Origin: Marinicrinis sediminis
Lineage (GTDB): Bacteria > Bacillota > Bacilli > Paenibacillales > KCTC-33676
Assembly (NCBI RefSeq): GCF_042685085.1
Contig: NZ_JBHUMM010000002.1
Span: forward strand, 1 to 64,000
Length of the DNA stretch: 64,000 nucleotides
Direction: 5' to 3'
In this document: positions 42,638-51,125 of the stretch, piece by piece
How the letters are laid out: every line of letters begins with the position of its first letter
Position numbering within the stretch: position 1 is the first letter of the stretch
Program-made: the position numbers and the translations under genes
Notes under the pieces: generated by a model
What the model was told of the DNA's origin: nothing
Seen by the model: the letters and a program-made list of their open reading frames with translations, nothing else
Database searches by the model: none

Positions 42638-42967
42638 CGCGATCCCCCCTTTACCTGTCCGTTGCCTGTGCACGTATCCCTGATTTGCGTTCCGGTTCGG
42701 GTGTATCTTCTCCTTTTTCCTCCATTCCAGACTATCTGTATATGCTGCCAGATCTATTACCTGTACTTTTTTATATCTGCTCTTCTTTTCTATATCTCTG
42801 CTCTATCTATATATCCCGCAACTTCTTTTTATCCTGCACGCTTTCCATTCACCACTTACCACTCACTACTTGCTATATTGCCCGCCCTCTCTTCTATTCC
42901 ACCGCTCTCTTCTTCCCGTCACTTTCTTCATTTCCCTTACTTTGGGTTTCATTCAGAAAGCAAATGG
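42638..42967 (-). other. Purine-rich intercistronic spacer between hemD and sumT
   Basis: About 330 bp separate the two genes of one operon. The transcript strand is almost entirely purine-rich with few C, containing blocks such as GGAAGAAGAGAG and AAAAAGAAG. I see no gene, hairpin or promoter in it. Similar shorter purine-rich spacers lie at 41775-41893 and 43826-43936. Confidence 0.6.
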
Positions 42968-43825
42968 CTAAATGACAGATGGCGGCAGAGATGATGAAGC
43001 GGACAGTGAAGTTCGCGGCTGAACCGACAGGCTTTTGGCCAGAGACACCAGCATCGCGCCCATTCGTTCATGCTGCGGAAAGATACAGCGTTCAATCTGA
43101 TGACGAAAAATGGCCTCAGCGGTCAACTTGCCAACGGCTGCGGCGACCACTTCCTGATGAAAAGCCTCCATCACCGCCTGCTTGCAGCCAAGCCGTTCCG
43201 CACTCTGCATCAGATTATGGACTTGGGGAGCGCTGGTAAAGGCAACAGCAGCTATTTTTCGCTCTGCAATCTCCATGACAAGCTGCTGGACAACCTCGGG
43301 GTCTGGCGGAGTATAACGGTAAGGAAAAAATTCTACAACGCGAGCTCCCTCTTCCAGCAACCATTCGATCAACTGCTCTGCACGATCCCCATAAAGTTGA
43401 ATGGCAACCGTGGCCCCTCTGAAATCCACACCCTCCAGTGCCTTCATCAGACTGAAGGTCGTCCCTTCCGTATCCTTCAAGAAATGGTGAATACCATACT
43501 GTTGCAGCACGTTCCAGGTCTTGTAGCCTCTGGCCGCCAGTCTGCATGCCTCCAGCTTTCTTCTCCAGAGCCACCAAGATTGTTCGCGTGTGATGGCCGA
43601 TAACATCGCTTCGGTTCCGACCCCAGTCGTAAACAAAAACCAGTCCAGGGACATTTCTTGCAGCTCATCCATTTGCTTCTGCATGATTTCAGGCTGCAAG
43701 AGCAGAGAACCCTGACAGGAGCGGTGAACCGCCTTTCCCCCATGCCGCTCTACAAGCTTTGCCATTTCCGGAAAACGCCGCTGGCCTGCTATCGCAATGA
43801 TCTTCTCCTTTTCTGTACTTCCCAC
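42968..43825 (-). CDS. hemD: Uroporphyrinogen-III synthase
   Basis: The 285-aa protein has the weakly conserved HemD fold: IAIAGQRRFPEMAKLVERHG, LDWFLFTTGVGTEAMLS, VAIQLYGDRAEQLIEWLLEE and AAVAFTSAPQVHNLMQSAE, VVAAAVGKLTAEA. It closes hydroxymethylbilane to uroporphyrinogen III, feeding SUMT encoded next. A second hemD normally sits in the haem operon, so this copy is probably dedicated to sirohaem for nitrite reduction. GTG 43825 start with AAGGTGA upstream. The last 20 residues are Ser/Leu-rich and non-conserved. Confidence 0.85.
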   Translation of the reverse strand: MGSTEKEKIIAIAGQRRFPEMAKLVERHGGKAVHRSCQGSLLLQPEIMQKQMDELQEMSLDWFLFTTGVGTEAMLSAITREQSWWLWRRKLEACRLAARGYKTWNVLQQYGIHHFLKDTEGTTFSLMKALEGVDFRGATVAIQLYGDRAEQLIEWLLEEGARVVEFFPYRYTPPDPEVVQQLVMEIAERKIAAVAFTSAPQVHNLMQSAERLGCKQAVMEAFHQEVVAAAVGKLTAEAIFRHQIERCIFPQHERMGAMLVSLAKSLSVQPRTSLSASSSLPPSVI

Positions 43826-43936
43826 GACCGATCACCTTCTTCCTCGTGTCCTGACATGTCTGTATGTTGGCTGTTTAATCGCCAGTCTTGCCTGCCTATT
43901 TCTTCGCCAGCTTTGTTCACCAGCTTCCTTCGTCCA

Positions 43937-44272
43937 CTACGAGGCTTCCCGGGTAACAGGCTGGATGAAAACGACGACCTCTCCGCTACCTTCATCCACT
44001 TCCACCGGGTACGTTCTGACACACCCTTTATCTGGCGCGAGGGCCTGACCGTGTGCAAGATCTATGCGCCAATCATGCAACGGACAATAGACAACCTGCC
44101 CGCATACCATTCCCTCTGACAACTTCCCATGCTTGTGCGGACAACGGTTTTCAATAGCAAACAAACTGCCATCGCTACACTTGAATACCGCAATCTCCTC
44201 TCCTTCTGCCCGCACGATGACAGCTCTGCGTTCCTGCAACTGCTCCAGTTTGCCTACGATGACCTTTATCAT
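43937..44272 (-). CDS. nirD: Nitrite reductase small subunit, Rieske type
   Basis: The 111-aa protein is a Rieske [2Fe-2S] domain with CPHKHG and CPLHDW carrying the Cys-His ligand pairs (about residues 44-66). It is the small partner of NirB. ATG 44272 follows GAGGGG and overlaps the nirB end by 4 nt, so translation is coupled. Some NirD proteins lack the Cys/His ligands; this one keeps all four. Confidence 0.93.
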   Translation of the reverse strand: MIKVIVGKLEQLQERRAVIVRAEGEEIAVFKCSDGSLFAIENRCPHKHGKLSEGMVCGQVVYCPLHDWRIDLAHGQALAPDKGCVRTYPVEVDEGSGEVVVFIQPVTREAS

Positions 44273-46713
44273 CTTATCCCCTCCTCGGTTTTGGCAACGG
44301 AATGGACCTGTGGCATAAAGGTCTGTGCCTTTTCCTTGCTTTCGATCATTTCCTTCCAGGGATCTACTGTGTGACTTAACGTATGCTCAATTCGTTCCAC
44401 AAGGACGGTCCTCGTCGCCTGATCCGACAATACCTCGCGAATCGCATCCAGTCCTACACGTTCGATCCAGTGGGCGGTCCGCTCACCGTAACGAGCCTGT
44501 TCCCGGTAATATTGCAAAAAGGCGCCACACCATTCCATGACTTCCTCTCCACTTTTCACCTTGGTCAGCAGTTCAGACACCCTGACCTTGACCCCGCCAT
44601 TACCAGCAACATATATCTCCCATCCTCCATCTATCGCCACGATCCCGAAATCCTTGATTGTCGCTTCCGCACAATTGCGTGGGCAGCCGGAAACGGCCAT
44701 CTTCACTTTTGCCGGTGTATACAGACGCTCATACTTCTTTTCCAATTCAATGCCCATCTGAATCGCATCCTGCGTCCCGAAACGGCAAAAGGTGGAGCCG
44801 ACACAGGTTTTGACGGTCCGGAGCGCCTTCCCATAGGCATAACCGGATGGCATGTCGAGATCACTCCACATCGCCGGCAAATTTTCTTTTTGTACGCCGA
44901 GCAGATCAATGCGCTGCCCGCCCGTAATTTTGACCATGGGAACCGCATATTTCTCTGCAATTTCGGCAATCCGTTTCAATTCGCTCGGCGAAGTGACCCC
45001 ACCGTATATGCGCGGGACTACCGAATACGTCCCGTCCTTTTGAATGTTGGCATGGTTCCGTTCATTTACAAAACGTGACTCACCCTCATCCTGATAAATC
45101 CCTGGCCAGATCATGCCCAGATAGTAATTGAGCGCCGGCCTGCACTTGGAACATCCCTCAGGCTCCTTCCACCCCATCACATGCATGACTTCCCGGGTGG
45201 ACATCAGCTCCATGGCGCGTATGGCATCCACGATTTCTTCTCTCGTATGCACGGTACATCCACATATACCTTCCGGCACTGTCTCCATCTGATCCTGCCC
45301 GAGTGCCATGGCCATCAACTGCTCCACCAGGGGTTGGCAGCCTCCACAGGAAGCCGAGGCTTTGGTGCATGACTTGATATCGCCAACCGACTTGCAACCT
45401 TCCTCCTGTACCGCTTGCAAGATCCGGCCTTTGCTAACGCCATTACAGCCACAGACGATCTCATCCAGTTCCATCATCGCCACTTGATCCTGCATATCGC
45501 CTGCATTCCCGGAATTTACGCTCTCTCCAAACAATATCTCCCGTTCACGCCCGGCTACCTCTTCCCGTTTGCGAATCAAGCTGAACAAGCGGGTACTGTC
45601 GGATGTATCGCCATAAAGCACGGCGCCCACCACTTTCCCGTTCTCGAAGACGACTTTTTTGTAAATGCCGGCCATATCGTCCTGTATGCGCAGAGACTTC
45701 GAATCCGGTTGATCGGCAAATCGTCCAGCGGAAAAGACATGAATTCCGGACACTTTCAATTTGGTCGAAACGACCGATCCCTCATAAGGCTTCGTATCGA
45801 CCCCTGCCAACCGTTTCGCCAACACTTCTCCCTGTTCATATAACGGCGCTACCAGACCATACGTGGCCCCGCGATGTTCGGCACACTCTCCAAGCGCATA
45901 CATATGTGGTTGACTCGTCTGCAGCCAGTCATTGACTACAATGCCTCGGTTTACCTCGATCCCCGCGCTTATCGCCAGCCCTGTATTGGGCCTGATACCG
46001 ACGGCCATCACGACCAGATCGGTCGAAATACGCGAGCCGTCCACAAACTCAAGTCCCTCTACACGATCCGTTCCGATCATGCGCTTGGTTTGCTTTTGCA
46101 GCAGGAAGTCCATCCCTTGCTCTTCAAGTTCCTTTTGCAGCAGCTTGGCAGCCGGTTCATCCAGCTGTCTCTCCATCAAATAATGATGCAAGTGAACGAC
46201 CTGAACTTCCATACCGAGCTGCAGCAGACCTCTCGCTGCCTCCAGCCCCAGCAATCCTCCCCCGATGACGGTCGCTTTCTTGTACTGCTTGGCAGCTGCG
46301 ACCATCGCCTCGCAATCGGAAATATCCCGAAAGGTCAGAACTCCTTCCAGTTCTACTCCAGGGAGTGGAAGGATGAATGGATCTGAACCGGTTGCCATAA
46401 TCAGTTTGTCAAAGTCTTTCCTCGAACCGTCCTGGAGTTCCAATTGTTTCTCAAGTGGATGTACGGCCACGACTTCTGTACTCGTATGCAGCCTGATTTC
46501 ATTCGAGTCATACCAATTCCGATCCTGAATGACAATATCCTTCAGTTCGGCTTCACCAGCCAGCACCGACGACAACATGATACGGTTGTAGTTCGGATGA
46601 GGCTCTTTGCCATACACCGTGATTTCATATTTGTGTGGTGCCAGCTTGACCAGATGCTCCAGACATCTCATACCAGCCATCCCATTTCCGATGAGTACCA
46701 ATTGTTCTCTCAT
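44269..46713 (-). CDS. nirB: Assimilatory nitrite reductase [NAD(P)H] large subunit
   Basis: ATG 46713 follows GAGGTG. The 814-aa protein has the FAD/NAD(P)H module (VLIGNGMAGMRCLEHLVKL; VIGGGLLGLEAARGLLQLG; YALGECAEHRGATYGL), a BFD-like [2Fe-2S] domain (CGCNGVSKGRI ... CTKASASCGGCQPL), a second Cys set (CGCTVHTREE ... GCSKCRPALNYY) and the sirohaem/[4Fe-4S] domain with TCVGSTFCRFG and SGCPRNCAEA, so all ligands are present. It reduces nitrite to ammonium. First gene of the nirB-nirD-hemD-sumT-nasB-nasC operon. B. subtilis calls this NasD. Confidence 0.95.
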   Translation of the reverse strand: MREQLVLIGNGMAGMRCLEHLVKLAPHKYEITVYGKEPHPNYNRIMLSSVLAGEAELKDIVIQDRNWYDSNEIRLHTSTEVVAVHPLEKQLELQDGSRKDFDKLIMATGSDPFILPLPGVELEGVLTFRDISDCEAMVAAAKQYKKATVIGGGLLGLEAARGLLQLGMEVQVVHLHHYLMERQLDEPAAKLLQKELEEQGMDFLLQKQTKRMIGTDRVEGLEFVDGSRISTDLVVMAVGIRPNTGLAISAGIEVNRGIVVNDWLQTSQPHMYALGECAEHRGATYGLVAPLYEQGEVLAKRLAGVDTKPYEGSVVSTKLKVSGIHVFSAGRFADQPDSKSLRIQDDMAGIYKKVVFENGKVVGAVLYGDTSDSTRLFSLIRKREEVAGREREILFGESVNSGNAGDMQDQVAMMELDEIVCGCNGVSKGRILQAVQEEGCKSVGDIKSCTKASASCGGCQPLVEQLMAMALGQDQMETVPEGICGCTVHTREEIVDAIRAMELMSTREVMHVMGWKEPEGCSKCRPALNYYLGMIWPGIYQDEGESRFVNERNHANIQKDGTYSVVPRIYGGVTSPSELKRIAEIAEKYAVPMVKITGGQRIDLLGVQKENLPAMWSDLDMPSGYAYGKALRTVKTCVGSTFCRFGTQDAIQMGIELEKKYERLYTPAKVKMAVSGCPRNCAEATIKDFGIVAIDGGWEIYVAGNGGVKVRVSELLTKVKSGEEVMEWCGAFLQYYREQARYGERTAHWIERVGLDAIREVLSDQATRTVLVERIEHTLSHTVDPWKEMIESKEKAQTFMPQVHSVAKTEEGIR

Positions 46714-46760
46714 GCCCACACCTCAATCCAAGATCTCTAATTTTCTTGTCAACCAAACAG

Positions 46761-46830
46761 AAAAAGCCCATCCTCGTAATCAGGATAGGCTTCATTGCCT
46801 GCAGATCGAACGTACGCCTTTGTACGGATC
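46761..46830 (-). promoter_or_regulatory. ANTAR-responsive antiterminator leader of the nirB operon
   Basis: On the minus strand: P1 CGTAC-AAAGGC-GTACG (46811-46826) with loop A1/G4; P2 AGGC-AATGAA-GCCT (46787-46800), loop again A1/G4; then terminator AGCCTATCCT (46782-46791) with AGGATGGGCT (46765-46774) and a T run (46761-46765). P2 and terminator share bases. The P1 loop and flanks (ACAAAGGCGT) are identical to those in the narK leader. It fits the known ANTAR target structure fully. Confidence 0.88.
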
Positions 46831-46876
46831 GATGAAATTTGCTATTTGCTTGATTGTACTGGTCATCCATATTTGT

Positions 46877-46917
46877 ATTATAGTTGTGGGACACCTCTTA
46901 TGTCAATATTACTAACA
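46877..46917 (-). promoter_or_regulatory. nirB operon promoter with GlnR/TnrA-type box
   Basis: The complement of 46901-46917 is TGTTAGTAATATTGACA, an exact TGTNA-N7-TNACA match whose right half contains the -35 TTGACA (46901-46906). TATAAT (complement of 46877-46882) follows after 18 bp. Transcription would start about 40 nt before the ANTAR leader. Confidence 0.75.
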
Positions 46918-47128
46918 TAAATTCTTTCAAAATTCCTCTTTCCAATGTCAATCAATCAAGATATACTGTTAAAAAGAAATAAAATTCCAGTTTGAGTAAG
47001 GTTTACTTACATGAAGATTAAATCAGTGAGGAAAGACAAGTGAAAGAAGGTGCATCAAAAGCAGAAGAAGCGAGTAAAAAAGAGAGAAAGCAAACTAAAA
47101 AGAATGGAAAATAAAGTAGGTGATGCGA

Positions 47129-47686
47129 ATGATGAAAAAGCTGCTCTGGGTACCATCGGAATGCGATGCATTTATTCCAGATGCTGTGAAGCACAGCGTC
47201 CAACGAATTCATATTCTGGATCCTTCCGATTCATTGCATTCGTGGCAGCATGCAGCTGAAATGTGTATCTTTCAAGGTAACTTGAATGAACTGTTGAACT
47301 GGTTACAGGAACAACCCTGTCCATCTCCATTGCCCATATGCTGGTGGTGCGATGAATACGAATCCAACCGATTGCCGGACTTGTATGTACACGGTATGCT
47401 GACGAGTGAAATGAGTCTGAACCACCTGCGGTTCTCTATGCAGATGACGAGGGAAAACTTTTTTAGGGAGCAGCAGCTGCGCACCGAGCGTGATGAGTTA
47501 ATGTATAAATTTCAGGAACGCAAATGGGTCGATCAGGCAAAAGGGATTCTCATTGAACTGAAAAATTGCTCAGAAAGCGAAGCTTACCAACTGCTTCGCA
47601 AACAAGCGATGAATGAACGAAAAAAAATGATGGACATTGCCAAATCCATCGTGAACGCTTACGAGCTCATTCATAAACAGAGCTGA
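47129..47686 (+). CDS. ANTAR-domain RNA-binding antiterminator of nitrate assimilation (NasR-like role)
   Basis: The C-terminal 55 residues form an ANTAR domain: WVDQAKGILIELKNCSESEA, then YQLLRKQAMNERKKMMDIAK, with the Ala/Leu/Asp pattern of the three-helix bundle. A coiled coil (about 108-132) precedes it. The N-terminal 100 residues look like a worn receiver domain without the phospho-acceptor Asp, and carry five Cys including CWWC. No NIT domain as in Klebsiella NasR. It should bind the P1/P2 hairpins of the nirB and narK leaders and stop termination when nitrate or nitrite is present. Start at ATG 47129 (or 47132) after AGG. Confidence 0.85.
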   Translation: MMKKLLWVPSECDAFIPDAVKHSVQRIHILDPSDSLHSWQHAAEMCIFQGNLNELLNWLQEQPCPSPLPICWWCDEYESNRLPDLYVHGMLTSEMSLNHLRFSMQMTRENFFREQQLRTERDELMYKFQERKWVDQAKGILIELKNCSESEAYQLLRKQAMNERKKMMDIAKSIVNAYELIHKQS

Positions 47687-47723
47687 CCCCGTTCTCCCCA
47701 TCTTCGGAAGGGGGCGGGGTCAG
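47683..47723 (+). terminator. Hairpin after the ANTAR gene
   Basis: CTGACCCCG (47683-47691) pairs with CGGGGTCAG (47715-47723), with an inner CCCC/GGGG pair. The stem contains the stop codon. The following T run is short (TTTG), so termination may be weak. Confidence 0.65.
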
Positions 47724-47779
47724 TTTGAAAATTAAAAGAGAAGAGAAGATATCGTAACCTGTAGATGGGTATGCAGCAA

Positions 47780-48023
47780 TCAGTCCGCGGGTTGATCAGG
47801 GATTCGTATTTCTACCGGTTTGGATCGAGATTCGAAAGTACCGTCTCCCAACTGACCCCATTGATTATCGCCCCAGGTATAGAGTTTGTTATTCTCTGAA
47901 TAAGCCATGCAATAATTCAGTCCACAATCGATCTCGATGACAGGGGGCAAACCCTCCAGCTTTTGCGGAGCTGTCTGCTCATGGGCTGGAGAACCTTCCT
48001 GATCTGTCCCCCACTGCCATACC
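47780..48023 (-). pseudogene. RCC1-repeat protein remnant
   Basis: The minus strand reads WQWGTDQEGSPAHEQTAPQK, then LPPVIEIDCGLNYCMAY and LYTWGDNQWGQLGDGTFESR before TGA at 47780. These are one and a half RCC1 blades (the WGxNxxGQLG motif). No start codon lies upstream; an in-frame stop sits just before the fragment, and the sirtuin gene ends 8 bp further on. It is the tail of a lost gene. An intact RCC1 protein of another type is at the right edge of the window. Confidence 0.75.
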
Positions 48024-48030
48024 TAATGGG

Positions 48031-48765
48031 TTAATTTTTCATCGCTTCAGACAGGACCTGGCCTACACGTTCATGGATGACCAGATCAGCCTGTTCGTCA
48101 AATGACGTCTTTTCCTTGTTGATGAGAACGAGCGTATGTCCTTGGAAATACCGGATCATGCCCGCAGCCGGATACACGGTGAGCGAAGTGCCAGCCACGA
48201 TGAGCACCTCGGCTTTTGATATGGATGAGATCGCCTGTTCCATCACTTGCTGATCGAGATTTTCCTCATAGAGTACAACATCGGGCTTAATGATGCCTCC
48301 ACATGTCTCACAGGTCGGAACCATTTGTGCAGAATGAATCACTTCTTGAATGGGATAGGCCTTTTTACACTTCACACAATGATTGCGATGGACAGAACCA
48401 TGCAGCTCGAGAACCTTTCGACTGCCGGCTAGTTGGTGCAAGCCATCAATATTTTGCGTAATGACGGTTTGCAAGCGTCCTTGCTGCTCCAGTTTCGCTA
48501 ATGCAAGATGAGCGGCATTGGGCTTTGCTTCCACGTGGATCATGTTAGATTTATAGAAAGTATAGAATGCTTCTGGCTCCTTCAGAAAAAAAGAACGACT
48601 CAAAATATCCTCCGGGGATTGAAGACGATTTGTCTGATTGGAATAAAGACCGTCTGCTGATCGAAAATCCGGAATTCCGCTCTCTGTAGAAGTGCCGGCA
48701 CCGCCAAAAAAGACGATTTGAACACTCTCTTGCAGCACTTGCTTCAGCTGTCTTAAATTGTCCAT
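48031..48765 (-). CDS. NAD-dependent protein deacylase, sirtuin family
   Basis: The 244-aa protein has all sirtuin motifs: FFGGAGTSTESGIPDFRS, TQNIDGLHQLAGS, the catalytic His in LHGSVHRNHC, zinc Cys CVKC and CETC, and VLIVAGTSLTVYPAAGMI. It removes acetyl or acyl groups from lysines using NAD+. ATG 48765 is used; GGAGG lies 12 nt upstream, slightly far, but the longer frame (to 48846) has no better start. It follows an unrelated gene and lies alone. B. subtilis SrtN is the likely counterpart. Confidence 0.92.
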   Translation of the reverse strand: MDNLRQLKQVLQESVQIVFFGGAGTSTESGIPDFRSADGLYSNQTNRLQSPEDILSRSFFLKEPEAFYTFYKSNMIHVEAKPNAAHLALAKLEQQGRLQTVITQNIDGLHQLAGSRKVLELHGSVHRNHCVKCKKAYPIQEVIHSAQMVPTCETCGGIIKPDVVLYEENLDQQVMEQAISSISKAEVLIVAGTSLTVYPAAGMIRYFQGHTLVLINKEKTSFDEQADLVIHERVGQVLSEAMKN

Positions 48766-48849
48766 GCAGGTTTCTTGCCTCCTTTTTGTTGCAGATATGT
48801 GAGTATGGATTCCTGCCACAATCCTTTCAGGAAACGAATCTTGCACATC

Positions 48850-48880
48850 ATAAAAGCCCGCCTCGGTTCAGAAGCAGGCT
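48850..48880 (-). terminator. Terminator after the repeat protein gene
   Basis: On the minus strand AGCCTGCTTC and GAGGCGGGCT (with two mismatches) form a stem followed by TTTTA. It lies 50 bp after the coiled-coil protein stop. Confidence 0.7.
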
Positions 48881-48931
48881 ACGTGTTATGATCGGATACA
48901 TAGATACCAAAGAAAGATGCAGATCCAACTT

Positions 48932-49510
48932 TTACGGATTCATCAGCTTGCGAACATCGGTCTCTACCTTGAATAACCGTTGGTTCAACACATCAACCCG
49001 GTAGTCCAGTTGTTCTCCTTTTGCGGACTGCTCTGAAACTTTGCTATACACAAGCTTCATCATACCCATCACGTCTTCATTTTGATTGTGTTCAATCCGG
49101 TCTAGCTGTGTGTGTACATGATCGAACCTGTCATCCATGTGCTGTTTCATGTTGTCAATCTTCTCATCCATGCCTTCCATCCGCACATTCATGTTGTCGA
49201 ATTTCTCATCCATCCCATCCAAGCGATGATTGATGTCCACAAACTTTTCATCCATGCCATCCAGACGTTGATTAATGCCCACGAACTTTTCATCCATGCC
49301 ATCCAAACGATGATTGATGCCCACGAACTTCTCATCCATCCCGTCCATCCGCTGGTTCATAAGATCCATTTGCTCGGTCATGTTGTCGAACTTCTTATCC
49401 ATCCCGTCCATCCGCTTGTTTAATCCAGAGATGTCTTGTCGGATCTCTTGCTTGAAGGGATCGAGCTCATCCTTCAATACCGTACGTAAAAGGTCTTTTA
49501 AATCTTCCAT
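48932..49510 (-). CDS. Coiled-coil protein with 14-residue tandem repeats
   Basis: The 192-aa product carries a run of near-identical 14-residue units, consensus (R)LDGMDEKFVGINH (about residues 30-115), that is two heptads each, with Leu/Met/Phe/Ile at a and d positions: a long parallel coiled coil. The DNA repeat is 42 bp. Ends are less regular; the C-terminus (DYRVDVLNQRLFKVETDVRK) is also helical. No membrane segment or signal. Similar proteins occur in Bacillales without known function; they resemble structural or phage-tail-linked rods. ATG 49510 has GAGGTGAAGGAG upstream. Confidence 0.75.
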   Translation of the reverse strand: MEDLKDLLRTVLKDELDPFKQEIRQDISGLNKRMDGMDKKFDNMTEQMDLMNQRMDGMDEKFVGINHRLDGMDEKFVGINQRLDGMDEKFVDINHRLDGMDEKFDNMNVRMEGMDEKIDNMKQHMDDRFDHVHTQLDRIEHNQNEDVMGMMKLVYSKVSEQSAKGEQLDYRVDVLNQRLFKVETDVRKLMNP

Positions 49511-49808
49511 TCTCCTTCACCTCATATGTAAAATTGATGAAGTCGCTTGATGTGATTCTCATTATAATATAAACCAACCTATTCATAAATACAAACAAAT
49601 GTTCGTAAAAATGATATTTTAATTTCATTAACTTCATGTAACAAGGAAAAGAATAAATGTAAATTTACAATGATTCACTTTTATTTACGAAACATGGATT
49701 CAATTCTTTTTCATGATATCCACCAAGCGTTTTTCCGTTTGCGAAGAATGACAGGATCCTATAATGTGAAGAGTAGGACGTTTTTAGGAGAGGAAGGAGA
49801 AAATAAAA
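49511..49808. other. AT-rich divergent promoter region
   Basis: About 300 bp between the repeat-protein gene and the sulfurtransferase gene. It is AT-rich, with AGGAAGGAG (49791-49799) in front of the sulfurtransferase ATG. I see no gene, box or hairpin that I can name. Confidence 0.4.
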
Positions 49809-50657
49809 ATGAATTCAACCGTTACGATGAAGTGGCTGCTGGCCCGTTTGTACGAGAACGATATCATCATTGTAGATTGCCGTTTCCAGCTTGGAAATTC
49901 GCAGGCAGGCAAAGAGGCGTATGAAGCTTCACATCTGCCTCGCGCCATATACATGGATTTGGAGCAGGACTTGTCATCTCCGGTTCTAAAACATGGAGGT
50001 CGCCATCCCCTCCCGAACATGGAAGCATTCATTGATGAGCTTGGCAAGAGAGGGATTCGTTCTGATTCACGCGTTATTGCGTACGATGATCAAGGCGGTG
50101 CGATGGCTTCCCGGCTTTGGTGGCTGCTGAAATATGTGGGTCATGAACATGTCTATGTCATGGAGCAGGGTTTTACAGCATGGCAAAATACGGGTTATCC
50201 GGTCACGCAAGATCCGGCGCCTGTGGCCATACCTGGATCATATGCCGCACAGTTGCAACCCGATATGCTGGTCAGTATGGAAGAAGTACGGGAGCAGTTG
50301 AACCAAGCTCATACGGTACTAATCGATTCCAGGGAAGCGATTCGATTCGCAGGAAAACAGGAACCGATCGATCCGGTTGCTGGACATATTCCAGGCGCGA
50401 GAAATTTCTTCTGGAAAGAGGTACTGAAAGAGGATGGAACCTGGAAGTCCGAACAAGAGCTGCGCGAATTGTTCTCGGATATCGATGCTGCCTCCACGAT
50501 CATCGTATACTGCGGTTCCGGCGTAACAGCCTGTCCTAATGTCATCGCCCTGCAATCAGCCGGGTTTCCCAACGTGAAACTCTATGCGGGTAGTTGGAGC
50601 GATTGGATCTCTTATCGTGACAATCCCGTGGCAACGGGAGAAGGAAAGTGGGTTTAG
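49809..50657 (+). CDS. Sulfurtransferase, two-domain rhodanese / 3-mercaptopyruvate type
   Basis: The 282-aa protein has two rhodanese domains. The N-terminal one has VDCRF and YDDQGGAMASRLWW without Cys, thus inactive; the C-terminal one has the active loop YCGSGVTACPN with Cys235. CGSGVTA is the mercaptopyruvate sulfurtransferase form of the loop (rhodaneses have CRKGVTA). It moves sulfane sulfur to cyanide or thiols in the cytoplasm. It could contribute sulfur to cofactor synthesis but is not next to those genes. Confidence 0.92.
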   Translation: MNSTVTMKWLLARLYENDIIIVDCRFQLGNSQAGKEAYEASHLPRAIYMDLEQDLSSPVLKHGGRHPLPNMEAFIDELGKRGIRSDSRVIAYDDQGGAMASRLWWLLKYVGHEHVYVMEQGFTAWQNTGYPVTQDPAPVAIPGSYAAQLQPDMLVSMEEVREQLNQAHTVLIDSREAIRFAGKQEPIDPVAGHIPGARNFFWKEVLKEDGTWKSEQELRELFSDIDAASTIIVYCGSGVTACPNVIALQSAGFPNVKLYAGSWSDWISYRDNPVATGEGKWV

Positions 50658-51125
50658 AGTCACGTGAGACATTAATAAAGTACCTCAGTAAATTTATAGA
50701 AGCTAACTAATTGAAATAATCAACAAACGGAGAAAGTCTAATAATGATGTAGGACGGACATTAGTATTACTTCTCTTAATTGCTCTTGATTAACCAACCC
50801 CATTAGCAACCATCAGGTTACTAGTGGGATTGGTTAATTATATTTAGGGATTCCTAGTTCAGTTACAACAATAAGTAATATTTTTCAATTAAACTTTATA
50901 TATCAAAAATCAAGTAATTTAATTTCCTTTGAGGTATTAATAAAGCTACGCGGTTCGTAATTTGGCGTAACGCTTAATACAAAACTTTCACACACTTTAT
51001 GGGAATATTAATCAAATATATGTTTTAATAAAAAATGTAAATAGATGAGATGACATACTGATTTAGACTTGGATTTCTATACTCACATTTAAAATAATAC
51101 AAAATGCATGATACCGTGAGCAATA
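50658..51125. other. AT-rich intergenic region with one inverted repeat
   Basis: TTAACCAACCCCATTAG (from 50790) is complementary, with mismatches, to CTAGTGGGATTGGTTAA (to 50837); this likely ends the sulfurtransferase transcript. The remaining 290 bp are strongly AT-rich like the genes to the right and hold no recognisable gene. Confidence 0.45.

Noticed and set aside
42583..42975. Plus-strand open frame of 130 codons in the hemD-sumT spacer
   Set aside because: It is a by-product of the pyrimidine-rich strand (Ser, Leu, Pro, Tyr repeats), with no ribosome site.
49174..49423. CRISPR-like or regulatory repeat array seen on the plus strand
   Set aside because: The 42-bp repeats encode the coiled-coil units of the minus-strand gene and have no unique spacers.
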